Below the pieces are notes generated by a model that saw nothing but the letters and a program-made list of their open reading frames with translations, was not told where the DNA came from and did not search any database. This document shows positions 5,405-13,295 of a stretch of DNA of 13,361 bases, piece after piece; positions within the stretch are counted from its first letter, which is position 1, and each line of letters starts with the position of its first letter. The position numbers and the translations under genes are program-made. Origin of the DNA: Fastidiosipila sp964627125 (GTDB taxonomy: Bacteria > Bacillota > Clostridia > Saccharofermentanales > Fastidiosipilaceae); contig CAZVJQ010000034.1 of assembly GCA_964627125.1 (NCBI GenBank), forward strand, positions 1-13,361, written 5' to 3'.

Positions 5405-6204
5405 TACAACACCTGCCAAAGCCCCGGATCATATCTATTTGCAGTACTCAATGTATAGTCTATACCATTAATAAATCCATTGTCAGCAAGATATGTCTCA
5501 AAATACTCATATGCTAAATCCGGATGATTATTATTGTTACTTAAATGGATTAAAACAAACCTTTTTGTTCCTGATTCGAGTAAGCCAAGGGCGGCTTTGG
5601 CCGAAGCTTCATTAGATAAATGCCCATGGTCAGATGCAACACGTCTCTTTAAAGGATAAGGATAATGCCCATTCCAGAGCATGTCTTCATCATAATTTGC
5701 CTCAAGAAAAATTAGATCACTTCCTGAAAGCGCCTCAGCAATGTATGGAGTCCAAACACCAATATCTGTAACTACAGAGATTATGCCAAAACCAGTATCT
5801 ATCTTATAAGCTAGTGGATCTATACCATCATGAGAAACATGAAATCCTGTAATAGATAAATCACCTATTTGAAAAGGCTGAGAAAATTCAACTTCTCTAA
5901 ATTCAATTCTATCTGAATAACGCATCTTCAATTTGCAAGCGGCTAATGTATCTCGACTTGAATATATAGGAATATTATATTTTCTAGCTAGGACAGATGC
6001 TGCAGAAATATGGTCAGAGTGCTCATGTGTGATTAAAATTCCGTCCAAAAGAAGTGGGTCCAAGCCCAAGATAGACATGTTGCTCTCTATCTTTTTGCAT
6101 GACCCACCAGCATCTACTAATATTCTTGAATATCCAGATTCAATATAAACACTATTTCCTGAACTTCCACTTACTAAAGTGCAAGCTCTAATCTTACTTA
6201 TCAT
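5404..6204 (-). CDS. walJ: WalJ/YycJ-type metallo-beta-lactamase-fold hydrolase
   Basis: 266-residue cytoplasmic protein of the metallo-beta-lactamase fold. The metal-binding motif HEHSDH is at residues 60-65. Further likely ligands are in VSHDG, the Asp of VVTDIG, and the histidines of SDHGHLS and LIHLSNN. The N-terminal LVSGSSGNS is typical of YycJ. In Bacillus and relatives walJ lies downstream of walRK and is linked to cell-wall control or to the end of DNA replication; its exact substrate is not settled. It follows murA by 21 bp. I see no good Shine-Dalgarno sequence upstream (GATAGAAATTTTT before ATG), so translation may depend on coupling to murA. Confidence 0.92.
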   Translation of the reverse strand: MISKIRACTLVSGSSGNSVYIESGYSRILVDAGGSCKKIESNMSILGLDPLLLDGILITHEHSDHISAASVLARKYNIPIYSSRDTLAACKLKMRYSDRIEFREVEFSQPFQIGDLSITGFHVSHDGIDPLAYKIDTGFGIISVVTDIGVWTPYIAEALSGSDLIFLEANYDEDMLWNGHYPYPLKRRVASDHGHLSNEASAKAALGLLESGTKRFVLIHLSNNNNHPDLAYEYFETYLADNGFINGIDYTLSTANRYDPGLWQVL

Positions 6205-6225
6205 AAAAATTTCTATCTATAATTA

Positions 6226-7506
6226 TTATAATTCGTCGCCGTGATCTACGTAAGTAATATCTCCACCAACACTTTGTAATTTAGCAACTAGGTTCTCATA
6301 ACCTCTTTGTAATGAAGCAGTTCTTAGAACTTCAGTTTCTCCTTCAGCGGATAAACCTGCTAGTACCATAGCAGCACCAGCTCTTAAGTCTCTAGCTTCA
6401 ACTTTAGCTCCAACTAATTGTGAAGGACCTTCAATATTAGCTATACTACCTTCTACATCAATCTTAGCACCCATCTTAATTAGGTCTTCGATGTATTGGA
6501 ATCTGCTCTCCCAAACATCTTCATACATACGGCTGTGACCAGTTAATTGTGTCATTAAAGTAACAGCTTGAGGTTGTAAGTCTGTTGGGAAGCCTGGATA
6601 TACCATAGTTCTAATGCTTGTAGCTTCAATTACATCACCTTCATTAACCCATACACGAATTGAATCTTCACCAACTTCAGTATTAATATTCATCTCATCT
6701 AATTTAGCTGTTAGAGGTTCCATGTGCTTAGGAATAATATTTTTAACCTCTAAGTCACCTCTAGTCATTGCAGCAGCGATCATGTATGTACCTGCTTCAA
6801 TTTGGTCTGGAATGATTGTATATGTCTTACCGCCAGGTAATGTTTCTTTACCATTGATACGGATAATGTCTGTACCAGCACCTTTAATGTCAGCACCCAT
6901 AGTGTTTAAGAAGTTTGCTACGTCAACAACGTGAGGTTCTCTAGCTGCATTTTCAATGGTAGTTCTACCCTTAGCCTTAGTAGCTGCGATCATAATATTA
7001 ATTGTTGCACCAACACTAACTTTATCTAAGAAAATGTTTGTACCTTCTAAACCATTTTCAGTTTCAAAAGAAATAACACCTAGTTCTAAATTATCTTTAG
7101 CACCCATTGCGTTAAAACCTTTAATATGTAAGTCAATAGGTCTAGTACCTAAATCACAACCACCAGGTAAGAAGCTACTTACTTTACCAAATTTTCCTAG
7201 CATTGAACCAAATAAATAATATGAAGCTCTAATTTCTCTAGCCTTCTCATTATCTACATCTGGTGTATTAATCTTGCTTGCATCGAATGAGATAGTATTA
7301 TCATCGATAAATTCAATTTCTGCACCGATATGTTGATTTAATTCAATTAATGTTCTTACGTCTGAAATATTTGGAACATTCTCTATTACACATGGTCCAT
7401 CCAATACTGATGCGGCTGCAACAATCCCCAATGCTGCATTCTTAGAACCACTAACTGTGATATCACCTCTTAAAGCATTACCGCCTCTAACTATATAACT
7501 TGCCAA
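6226..7506 (-). CDS. murA: UDP-N-acetylglucosamine 1-carboxyvinyltransferase (MurA)
   Basis: MurA transfers enolpyruvate from phosphoenolpyruvate to UDP-N-acetylglucosamine, the first committed step of peptidoglycan synthesis in the cytoplasm. The 426-residue length is normal. Visible are GSKNAAL with Lys22, and the active-site loop PGGCDLGTRPIDLH with the catalytic Cys117, the residue attacked by fosfomycin. Arg122 of the TRP motif, VYPGFPTDLQPQ, and the C-terminal LRAGAAMVLAGL are also present. The start codon is TTG at 7506, preceded by AGGGGG at 7 bases, so the start is well supported. Low-GC Gram-positives often have two MurA paralogues; from this window alone I cannot tell whether this is the A1 or A2 (MurZ) type. 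Own promoter likely at 7684-7712. Confidence 0.95.
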   Translation of the reverse strand: MASYIVRGGNALRGDITVSGSKNAALGIVAAASVLDGPCVIENVPNISDVRTLIELNQHIGAEIEFIDDNTISFDASKINTPDVDNEKAREIRASYYLFGSMLGKFGKVSSFLPGGCDLGTRPIDLHIKGFNAMGAKDNLELGVISFETENGLEGTNIFLDKVSVGATINIMIAATKAKGRTTIENAAREPHVVDVANFLNTMGADIKGAGTDIIRINGKETLPGGKTYTIIPDQIEAGTYMIAAAMTRGDLEVKNIIPKHMEPLTAKLDEMNINTEVGEDSIRVWVNEGDVIEATSIRTMVYPGFPTDLQPQAVTLMTQLTGHSRMYEDVWESRFQYIEDLIKMGAKIDVEGSIANIEGPSQLVGAKVEARDLRAGAAMVLAGLSAEGETEVLRTASLQRGYENLVAKLQSVGGDITYVDHGDEL

Positions 7507-7683
7507 TTTATTTCCCCCTAACTCTTAGGTCTTAAATTAAAACTTAAGATATAAATTTATTAAGAATTTAAATTTAAAATAATCGTTTGTTCCCCAAAAA
7601 ATCATATTCTATTCTATCGTATTATTTGTTTAATTGTATAGTAATTAATCATAAAAATTATAAACTTATAGGATATAAACTAC

Positions 7684-7712
7684 ATCATATTTTAGCCTAA
7701 TATCTCTATCAA
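7684..7712 (-). promoter_or_regulatory. Probable promoter of murA-walJ-rlmH
   Basis: Minus-strand TTGATA (7707-7712) and TATGAT (7684-7689), each 5 of 6, with a 17-bp spacer. It lies in the 279-bp AT-rich gap between walK and murA. It would leave a leader of about 170 bases before the TTG start. No clear terminator for walK was found in this gap, so read-through from walRK is also possible. Confidence 0.65.
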
Positions 7713-7785
7713 TAGTATTAACAATAAGTCTTACTTACAATATCAACTTCTATTATCACTTATTAAACATCTTATTTCAGTTCCA

Positions 7786-9447
7786 TTAGTCACTGCCATC
7801 GAATTTAATTTCTGCTGTTTCTAATTCATCAAGTTTTGCATCAAATTCATCGATTTCTGACTCATCACCATCTGGTGCATTTGAATCTTCATCGACAACT
7901 TCAAGCTCATCTTTAACTATATCTATAAATAAGCTAGCTGAATCATTCTTGTCTTCAGAAACTTTCTTGCTACCATCTAGTATGCCAGCAAAATCTTCCT
8001 TAACTTTCTTGGACTTGTCTTTCGCCTTACCTTTAGACCTAGTTTCAACTAAGTAAGGTTGCAAAATAATGTCTCTTTGTTCCATGGTTAAATCTTCAAG
8101 ATAGTCCACATTAAATCCTAATTCATTGGCTTCAGTCAATAACTTATTGTATGCATATACAGACAAGCTATCAGCATCTTCCTTATATCGTTCAATGTTT
8201 GGATTATCTATAGTACTTTGCATGGTTTGCGTATAGAATTTTGCAACGCTAGGTAGATTTACTACAAATTCTGACCCCGAGGTCAAAGCCGAGTTAACCG
8301 TTATTTTCCCATGATGCAATTCGACCAATTCTTTCGCAATTGATAAACCTAATCCAGTACCTCCATACTGTCTAGACCCGGTCTGATCGACTCGATAGAA
8401 TCGATTAAAAATATTCTTCTGATATCTTGGGTCTATTCCGAGTCCATTATCCTTTACTTTTATGACAATATCATTAATGACTCTTGATATATAAATTTCA
8501 ACTTTACCATTGTCATTATTATATTTAATAGCATTAAGAATTAGATTACTAAATACTCTACTTAATGAATTCTTGTCAGCTAATACCGGAGATAATTTAG
8601 ATACCGAGTGAAGTTCTAAGTTAATATTTTTCTCTTCTGCTGGAATTCTGCACTGCTCTATAACCTGCTGTAATAGTATATGTATATCGCACTCTTCAAC
8701 ATTTAAATTACTTCCCTTAGAGTCAATCTTAGATAGTAATAATAAGTCTTGAACTAAAGATTCCATCCTATTAGCATTATCTAAGATATTTTGAACATCC
8801 TTATTAATTGCTGCAGAGCTCTTCTCTTCAAGTCCCCAATCAAGTAGAGTCTCAGCATAAATTTTCATTACAGTTATTGGTGTTTTAAGTTCATGAGAAA
8901 CATTTGCAACGAATTTCTTTCTTTGCTCATCTTCTTCTATTTCTTTTGAAATATCTTGAGCGAAGAAAACTATACCTTCATCACCAAAACTATTAGCTAA
9001 GTATTCTTCCTTCTCATCTAAAGAGAATTTATTAAATCTAAGTCTTAGATTTTTATCATTAAGATCGAGGAAAGCTTCACTACTATTATTGCCAAGAAAA
9101 TAACTTGTCTTAAGTCCATTTTCTTCGCCATATCTATCTAAGAATTTCTCTAGAGTTCTAGGCAATCTAAAATCGTCTAATAGATTAGACATCTTCCTAT
9201 CTGAAAACTGTAATGACCCATCTGCCCTATATACCGCTAACCCAATTCCAGCACCTTCAAATATTCTTGAAAGATGCTTAATCTCAGAATCAAGCATAGA
9301 CTTACTTCTCTCTACTTCTGCATCTAATTGCTCTTCATGGAGCTTCTTTTGTTTAAAAAGAAAATAAATTAAGAGTGCAATTGTAGATAAGAGTAAAATT
9401 ATGACAGCAATAAACCAAACATTATTAGTTGAAGCTAATAAACTCAT
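7786..9447 (-). CDS. walK: WalK-like sensor histidine kinase with one membrane segment and acidic C-terminal extension
   Basis: Partner of WalR; phosphorylates it in control of cell-wall metabolism. Order of parts in 553 residues: a short outside N-terminus, one membrane segment (about 11-31), a charged linker (32-60), a PAS-like region (about 60-170) and a HisKA domain with phospho-acceptor His185 in NVSHELKTP. A HATPase domain follows, with the N box around Asn305, DNGLGI (333-338) and GGTGLGLS (362-369), ending near residue 398. The large extracellular sensor of Bacillus WalK is absent, as in streptococcal VicK, and I cannot recognise a HAMP domain. Residues about 400-553 are an extra acidic region. 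Its SD-like AGGGA overlaps the walR stop. A PhoR-type kinase is the main alternative. Confidence 0.88.
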   Translation of the reverse strand: MSLLASTNNVWFIAVIILLLSTIALLIYFLFKQKKLHEEQLDAEVERSKSMLDSEIKHLSRIFEGAGIGLAVYRADGSLQFSDRKMSNLLDDFRLPRTLEKFLDRYGEENGLKTSYFLGNNSSEAFLDLNDKNLRLRFNKFSLDEKEEYLANSFGDEGIVFFAQDISKEIEEDEQRKKFVANVSHELKTPITVMKIYAETLLDWGLEEKSSAAINKDVQNILDNANRMESLVQDLLLLSKIDSKGSNLNVEECDIHILLQQVIEQCRIPAEEKNINLELHSVSKLSPVLADKNSLSRVFSNLILNAIKYNNDNGKVEIYISRVINDIVIKVKDNGLGIDPRYQKNIFNRFYRVDQTGSRQYGGTGLGLSIAKELVELHHGKITVNSALTSGSEFVVNLPSVAKFYTQTMQSTIDNPNIERYKEDADSLSVYAYNKLLTEANELGFNVDYLEDLTMEQRDIILQPYLVETRSKGKAKDKSKKVKEDFAGILDGSKKVSEDKNDSASLFIDIVKDELEVVDEDSNAPDGDESEIDEFDAKLDELETAEIKFDGSD

Positions 9448-9462
9448 TTATTATTAATTTCC

Positions 9463-10158
9463 CTATATATCCTTATTAAAGTAATATCCTAAACCACGTT
9501 TAGTAATTAGATATTGGTAGTTACCTGTATCTGGTTCAAGTTTCTCTCTAGAGCGTCTAACTGTAACATCAACAGTTCTAACATCTCCGTAGTAATCAAA
9601 CTTCCAAACTTCTCTTAGCAGTTCTTCTCTAGAAAAAACCTGTCCAGCATTCTTAGCTAAAAATGATACTAATTCAAATTCTCTTAAAGTTAGGTTAATG
9701 TCTTCACCACCACGTCTCACTTCGTAGGCAACATAATTAATCTCTAAATCACCAATCTTTAAGATAGAATCATTATCTTCATGATCAGAATTAAAATTAG
9801 AACGTCTAATCTGAGCCTTCACTCTAGCTAGCAACTCTCTGACACTAAAAGGTTTAGTCATGTAGTCATCAGCGCCAAGTTCTAACCCTAAAACTTTATC
9901 AATCTCTTCCCCTTTAGCAGTTAGCATAATAATTGGAATAGAAGAAGTCTGTCTAATTCTTTTACAGACATCAAATCCATCCATCACAGGGAGCATATTA
10001 TCTAGGATAATCAGGTCAAAGTCATTCTCATCATGCATCACAAGCGCATTTTCACCATCATAGGCTGCCTGAACTAGATAACCTTCTCTTTCTAAATTAG
10101 ATTTTAAGACCTCAACGATAGCCTCTTCATCATCAACAACTAAAATCTTTCCATTCAT
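9463..10158 (-). CDS. walR: Response regulator WalR (OmpR/PhoB family)
   Basis: 231-residue two-domain regulator. The receiver domain (1 to about 120) has the acidic pair Asp9-Asp10, phospho-acceptor Asp53 (IILDNMLP), Thr80 and Lys102 (TKPFS). The stretch LTAKGEEIDKVLGLELGADDYMTKPFS closely resembles WalR. The winged-helix domain (about 130-231) has LTLREFELV, the RTVDVTVRR recognition helix and the GLGYYF wing. WalR normally activates autolysin and cell-wall genes and is essential in many Firmicutes. It is 15 bp ahead of walK. The start ATG follows AGAGG. Genes homologous to walH and walI, present in Bacilli, are not here. Confidence 0.93.
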   Translation of the reverse strand: MNGKILVVDDEEAIVEVLKSNLEREGYLVQAAYDGENALVMHDENDFDLIILDNMLPVMDGFDVCKRIRQTSSIPIIMLTAKGEEIDKVLGLELGADDYMTKPFSVRELLARVKAQIRRSNFNSDHEDNDSILKIGDLEINYVAYEVRRGGEDINLTLREFELVSFLAKNAGQVFSREELLREVWKFDYYGDVRTVDVTVRRSREKLEPDTGNYQYLITKRGLGYYFNKDI

Positions 10159-10225
10159 TTAAATACCTCTAAAAATCAAACAATATTATTACATCAAGAA
10201 ATAAAATAACTATATATATTACTGA

Positions 10226-10231
10226 ATTATA
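10226..10231 (-). promoter_or_regulatory. Extended -10 promoter of walRK
   Basis: Minus-strand TGTGATATAAT gives a perfect TATAAT with an upstream TG. The expected -35 position (about 10249-10254) reads GTCAGA and is not consensus, so this promoter may rely on the extended -10 or on an activator. A dyad at 10251-10267 covers the -35 position. Confidence 0.7.
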
Positions 10232-10250
10232 TCACAGATATGACACCTTC

Positions 10251-10267
10251 TGACCCTTAAGCGGTCA
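10251..10267. promoter_or_regulatory. Dyad TGACC-N7-GGTCA over the walR -35 region
   Basis: TGACC and GGTCA form an inverted repeat with a 7-base centre that itself contains the palindrome CTTAAG. It is placed where a regulator could control walRK. No binding protein can be named. It does not precede a T run, so it is not a typical terminator for the upstream dsrE-like gene. Confidence 0.4.
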
Positions 10268-10316
10268 ATTTGAAGGAGTTTACAATTCCATATTTCACAA
10301 GGTTTATATCAAAAAA

Positions 10317-10652
10317 TTAAGCTTTAATATAAGCAAATCCTTCAGCTTGTCGCTCAGCTATTTCAACTACACCAGCTCTTACAGTACCGACGCCATAGAT
10401 GAGTTCATCATTTTTTATTTCATTAGATCTCAATGCATTTTCACATGCTAGTACTCTTACATTATTAGAGAAAAGTTCCTTTAAACTTTCTTCTAATATA
10501 TCTGAACTCTCTTTAGTTAGTAATTTTACTGCTGGACCATTCACCACTACCTCTAAGACTAAATCTTCATTAGCATCTTCTATTAAATTTTTAGAATTAG
10601 AAATAGTCGTATTCCATTTATCTATGTCATTTATATGTATTAAAACTTTCAT
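10317..10652 (-). CDS. DsrE-family small protein (COG1416-like)
   Basis: 111-residue cytoplasmic protein resembling the DsrE/DsrF-like fold. The pattern is MKVLIHI-N at the first strand, a helix, then EVVVNGPAV (34-42), a second helix, and VRVLACENALR with Cys70 at the position where sulfur-carrying members have their cysteine, ending in GVGTVRAGVVEIAERQAEG. Proteins of this group are common in Firmicutes and archaea and most lack an assigned role. Sulfur transfer is only a possibility, since one Cys is the sole support. The start at 10652 has GGGGGG 4 bases upstream, a close spacing. It lies between the ATPase terminator and walR and looks monocistronic. Confidence 0.82.
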   Translation of the reverse strand: MKVLIHINDIDKWNTTISNSKNLIEDANEDLVLEVVVNGPAVKLLTKESSDILEESLKELFSNNVRVLACENALRSNEIKNDELIYGVGTVRAGVVEIAERQAEGFAYIKA

Positions 10653-10727
10653 ATGCCCCCCAAATGATTCACCACTATATTAAATTAAATATACTTATAT
10701 TAGTTTAGCATTTGTGCTTGTAGAATA

Positions 10728-10766
10728 TAAAAAATGAGCATCTAGAAATTAATTCCAAACGCTCAT
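10728..10766 (-). terminator. Terminator downstream of the P-type ATPase gene
   Basis: Minus-strand ATGAGC (10761-10766) and GCTCAT (10734-10739) form a short stem with a 21-base loop that contains a further self-complementary AATTAATT, followed directly by TTTTTT. It lies about 22 bp after the ATPase stop and ahead of the DsrE-like gene. Confidence 0.7.
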
Positions 10767-10788
10767 GTGTTTTTATTTTATTTAGATA

Positions 10789-12642
10789 TTATCTAGATTT
10801 AAAACCTTGTAGTCTCATTGCATTAAATATAACTACTAAAATACTTGCCTCATGAACTAACATACCGATGGACATTGACATCCAGTCGCTGAACAATAAG
10901 CTTGCAAGCAGCACTATAACAACACCTACTGCTATTACAATATTTTGGTACATGTTTCTGTAAGTTGCTTTTGCCAAACCGTGTGCATGTGGTAAGCGGT
11001 TGAAGTTTGAGTTTACCAAAACGACGTCAGATGTTTCTATAGCGACGTCTGTACCTCCCCCCATTGCAATACCGACTTCTGCTGTAGCTAAGGATGGACT
11101 GTCGTTAACACCATCACCTACGAATGCTACGATTTCGCCTTTTGCCTGTCTAACTTTTAAGAACTCTAATTTATCTTCTGGTAAAAGCGAACCATATGCT
11201 TCAGTTAAACCTAACTCTTCTTTAACTGCATCGACTGATCCTTGGTTATCACCTGATAAGACGATTAGGTTTTTAACACCTTGTTTCTTAAGTTTTTCTA
11301 AGTCATTTTTTACGCCTGGTCTTACCTTATCTCTAATACCTACTAATGATTGTAGTTCACCATTTATGCCTGTTAAGACTATTGAGTTTCCTTTTGTCTC
11401 AAATTCCTTGATATCTCTTCTAGCTTGTTCAGTTAATTGAATACCTTCAGCAACCATTAATGCATAGTTACCTACTACAACTCTGTCACCATCTATTTGG
11501 GCTACTATACCGCCGCCTTTGACCACTTCAGTGTCTTGAACTTCCTTTATCTTTGCATCTTTGAAATTGTCTACTATTGCTTTTGCCAAAGGATGATCTG
11601 ACTCATTTTCTACAGATACTAAGTAGGATGATGCGAGCTCTTCATTGTCACCATATAAGATGTAATCTGCAACTTCTGGCTTACCTTCAGTAAGTGTTCC
11701 TGTTTTATCAAATAGCATTGTGTCTACATGAGAAAAATCGCTTATAACTTCTGAACCCTTGAATAGGACACCATTTTTAGCACCATTACCGATACCTGCA
11801 ACGTTAGAGACCGGAACACCGATTACTAAGGCACCTGGACAACCTAGAACTAGAACTGTAACAGCAAGTTCAACGTTTCTCGTGAATAAGAATACGAGAG
11901 CACCTATAATTAGAACTGCTGGTGTATACCATTGTGAGAATCTATCGATGAAACGTTCTGCTTCAGATTTAGAATCTTGAGCTTCTTCAACTAACTCAAT
12001 AATCTTACCGAAGGTTGTATCTTCACCAACTTTATCTGCTTCGATTTGAATAGTACCATTTTCTAGAATGGTTCCTGCATATACTTTAGCGCCAATTTCT
12101 TTAGTTACAGGGATTGACTCACCTGTAATACTTGCCTCATTGATGTTGGCATTACCTTTAACAACGTGACCATCAACTGGAACTTTAGCACCAGTCTTAA
12201 CTAGAAGTGTGTCGCCTTCATCTACTTCATCTATATCTACTTCTTCGAATTCACCTTCTACTAATAAGAGTGCAGTTTCAGGAGCCATCTCTGTTAATTC
12301 TTTAATCGATGATCTGGTTCTGTTTAATGTTCTTTGCTCTAAATATGATCCGAACAAGAATAGGAAAGTTACTATTGCTGACTCTTCATAATTTTGGATT
12401 ATGAATGCTCCGATTACTGCTATTGTAACAAGTACATCTATACTTATTACTTTTACCTTAAGTGCCTGGTAAGCTTGAATTGCTATTGGCAGAACACCAA
12501 TTATTGAAGCAGTTATAAATGTAATATTATAAATAAGTTCATTATGTAAAACGAACCCACCAAATAGACCTATTAAGATTAAAATACCACTGATTAATGT
12601 TATTTGGTTTTTATGACCCAATACAAACCTTTGAAATTTCAT
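10789..12642 (-). CDS. Heavy-metal-translocating P-type ATPase (P1B type, CPG motif)
   Basis: 617-residue membrane pump driven by ATP. No N-terminal metal-binding HMA domain is present. Membrane segments lie at about 12-32, 37-58, 66-84 and 90-101, then 238-256 and 259-282, and two near the C-terminus (about 566-584, 588-606). Key motifs: TGES (173-176, actuator), the ion motif C268-P269-G270, DKTGT with phosphorylated Asp312, SDHPLAK (349, nucleotide binding), GDGVND (509-514) and HEAS (597-600). Most P1B pumps have CPC, SPC, CPH or similar; CPG is less usual and leaves the metal open (zinc, cadmium, iron or another). The C-terminal HEAS recalls the HEGS/HEGG of cobalt- and iron-type pumps. 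Start ATG follows GGAGGAAGT. No regulator or metallochaperone gene is adjacent. Confidence 0.92.
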   Translation of the reverse strand: MKFQRFVLGHKNQITLISGILILIGLFGGFVLHNELIYNITFITASIIGVLPIAIQAYQALKVKVISIDVLVTIAVIGAFIIQNYEESAIVTFLFLFGSYLEQRTLNRTRSSIKELTEMAPETALLLVEGEFEEVDIDEVDEGDTLLVKTGAKVPVDGHVVKGNANINEASITGESIPVTKEIGAKVYAGTILENGTIQIEADKVGEDTTFGKIIELVEEAQDSKSEAERFIDRFSQWYTPAVLIIGALVFLFTRNVELAVTVLVLGCPGALVIGVPVSNVAGIGNGAKNGVLFKGSEVISDFSHVDTMLFDKTGTLTEGKPEVADYILYGDNEELASSYLVSVENESDHPLAKAIVDNFKDAKIKEVQDTEVVKGGGIVAQIDGDRVVVGNYALMVAEGIQLTEQARRDIKEFETKGNSIVLTGINGELQSLVGIRDKVRPGVKNDLEKLKKQGVKNLIVLSGDNQGSVDAVKEELGLTEAYGSLLPEDKLEFLKVRQAKGEIVAFVGDGVNDSPSLATAEVGIAMGGGTDVAIETSDVVLVNSNFNRLPHAHGLAKATYRNMYQNIVIAVGVVIVLLASLLFSDWMSMSIGMLVHEASILVVIFNAMRLQGFKSR

Positions 12643-12698
12643 ACTTCTTCCTCCAAGAAAATTTATTGACTTAAGTTTATAGCGAAGGCTGAATAATG

Positions 12699-12718
12699 AA
12701 ATTGACTAATATCAAGTT
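12699..12718. promoter_or_regulatory. Imperfect dyad upstream of the P-type ATPase
   Basis: AA-N-TTGA-N6-TCAA-N-TT forms a 20-bp imperfect inverted repeat 57 bp before the ATPase start. Metal-pump genes are often controlled by a repressor at such a site, but the sequence does not match an operator I recognise, and I could not fix -35/-10 boxes here. Confidence 0.3.
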
Positions 12719-12744
12719 TGCACATAAGTTTTAAAGTGTTTTGA

Positions 12745-12782
12745 AATGAAAAAACTTTGGGCAAATAAGCTGGCCAGAGTTT
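12745..12782 (-). terminator. Terminator-like hairpin downstream of the DUF1801 gene
   Basis: Minus-strand AAACTCTGG (12774-12782) pairs with CCAAAGTTT (12752-12760) with one mismatch, closing a 13-base loop, and runs into TTTC. It lies about 40 bp after the DUF1801 stop. On the plus strand the mismatch becomes a G-U pair, so the stem is slightly better in that direction, but no plus-strand gene needs it. Confidence 0.6.
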
Positions 12783-12812
12783 GTGTTTTTATCAGTTCGT
12801 CGGGAGTGTTTT

Positions 12813-12839
12813 CTATTGGAATACTACTTTCTCCAATAG
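12813..12839. repeat. Inverted repeat spanning the DUF1801 stop codon
   Basis: CTATTGGA (12813-12820) and TCCAATAG (12832-12839) are perfect complements around an 11-base centre that contains the stop codon. No T run follows on either side in the right place for intrinsic termination on the minus strand. It may simply fold the 3' end of the mRNA. Confidence 0.55.
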
Positions 12840-13192
12840 GTACTTAATCCCTTCTTATCTTCTATTTGAAATTCAATCATTCTTTCTAGAAGCTCGAAAT
12901 CTATTTCTTGCTTCCATTTAACTTTAAAAGTCATTTCAGTTTTATCATATGGTGAGTTTTCTATCTCTTCAGCAAAATGATCTATCCCTACTTTCTCAAG
13001 GTTAATAGCTATATGTCCTTTAAAAGGTGTAATAGCTATTATAAAAGTTCCTTCATTTTCATAGGAAGGATGGTTCCACTTAATTGCTTTATCTAATTGC
13101 GGATAATTTTCATCTACCCAATTTAATATATTAACGTATTTTTGCTTATGTTCTTCATTTTCGATTTTATCTATTAAAGGTTGGAAGGTCAT
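12824..13192 (-). CDS. DUF1801 / YdhG-like protein
   Basis: 122-residue cytoplasmic protein of the DUF1801 family (YdhG-like; some members are annotated as iron chaperones). Family features are the AIKWNHPSYENEGTFI segment near residues 32-47, followed by KGHIAINL. The biochemical role is not firmly known. The start at 13192 (MTFQPLIDK) is preferred over an in-frame ATG 10 codons upstream, because AAAGGAG lies 5-11 bases before it. It stands alone between the rRNA operon terminator and the ATPase gene. A perfect inverted repeat, CTATTGGA/TCCAATAG (12813-12839), spans its last codons and stop. Its promoter is not clear; a TATATA near 13220 is only a weak candidate. Confidence 0.82.
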   Translation of the reverse strand: MTFQPLIDKIENEEHKQKYVNILNWVDENYPQLDKAIKWNHPSYENEGTFIIAITPFKGHIAINLEKVGIDHFAEEIENSPYDKTEMTFKVKWKQEIDFELLERMIEFQIEDKKGLSTYWRK

Positions 13193-13261
13193 CTTGTTCT
13201 CCTTTGGTATGTGAAAATGCATTTATATAGTATGAATATAAAATAGCATAATTTTCAGAAT

Positions 13262-13289
13262 AAAAAAAGACGCTCCTTATGGAACGTCT
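13262..13289 (-). terminator. Terminator of the 5S rRNA / rRNA operon
   Basis: Minus-strand AGACGTTCC pairs with GGAGCGTCT (one G-U) around a 4-base loop ATAA and is followed by six to seven T residues. It begins 6 bp after the 5S rRNA end and is the strongest intrinsic terminator in the window. Confidence 0.93.
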
Positions 13290-13295
13290 GTAAAA

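Noticed and set aside
11000..11440. Plus-strand open frame of 146 codons inside the ATPase gene
   Set aside because: It lies wholly opposite conserved ATPase motifs including GDGVND, with no SD and no recognisable protein.
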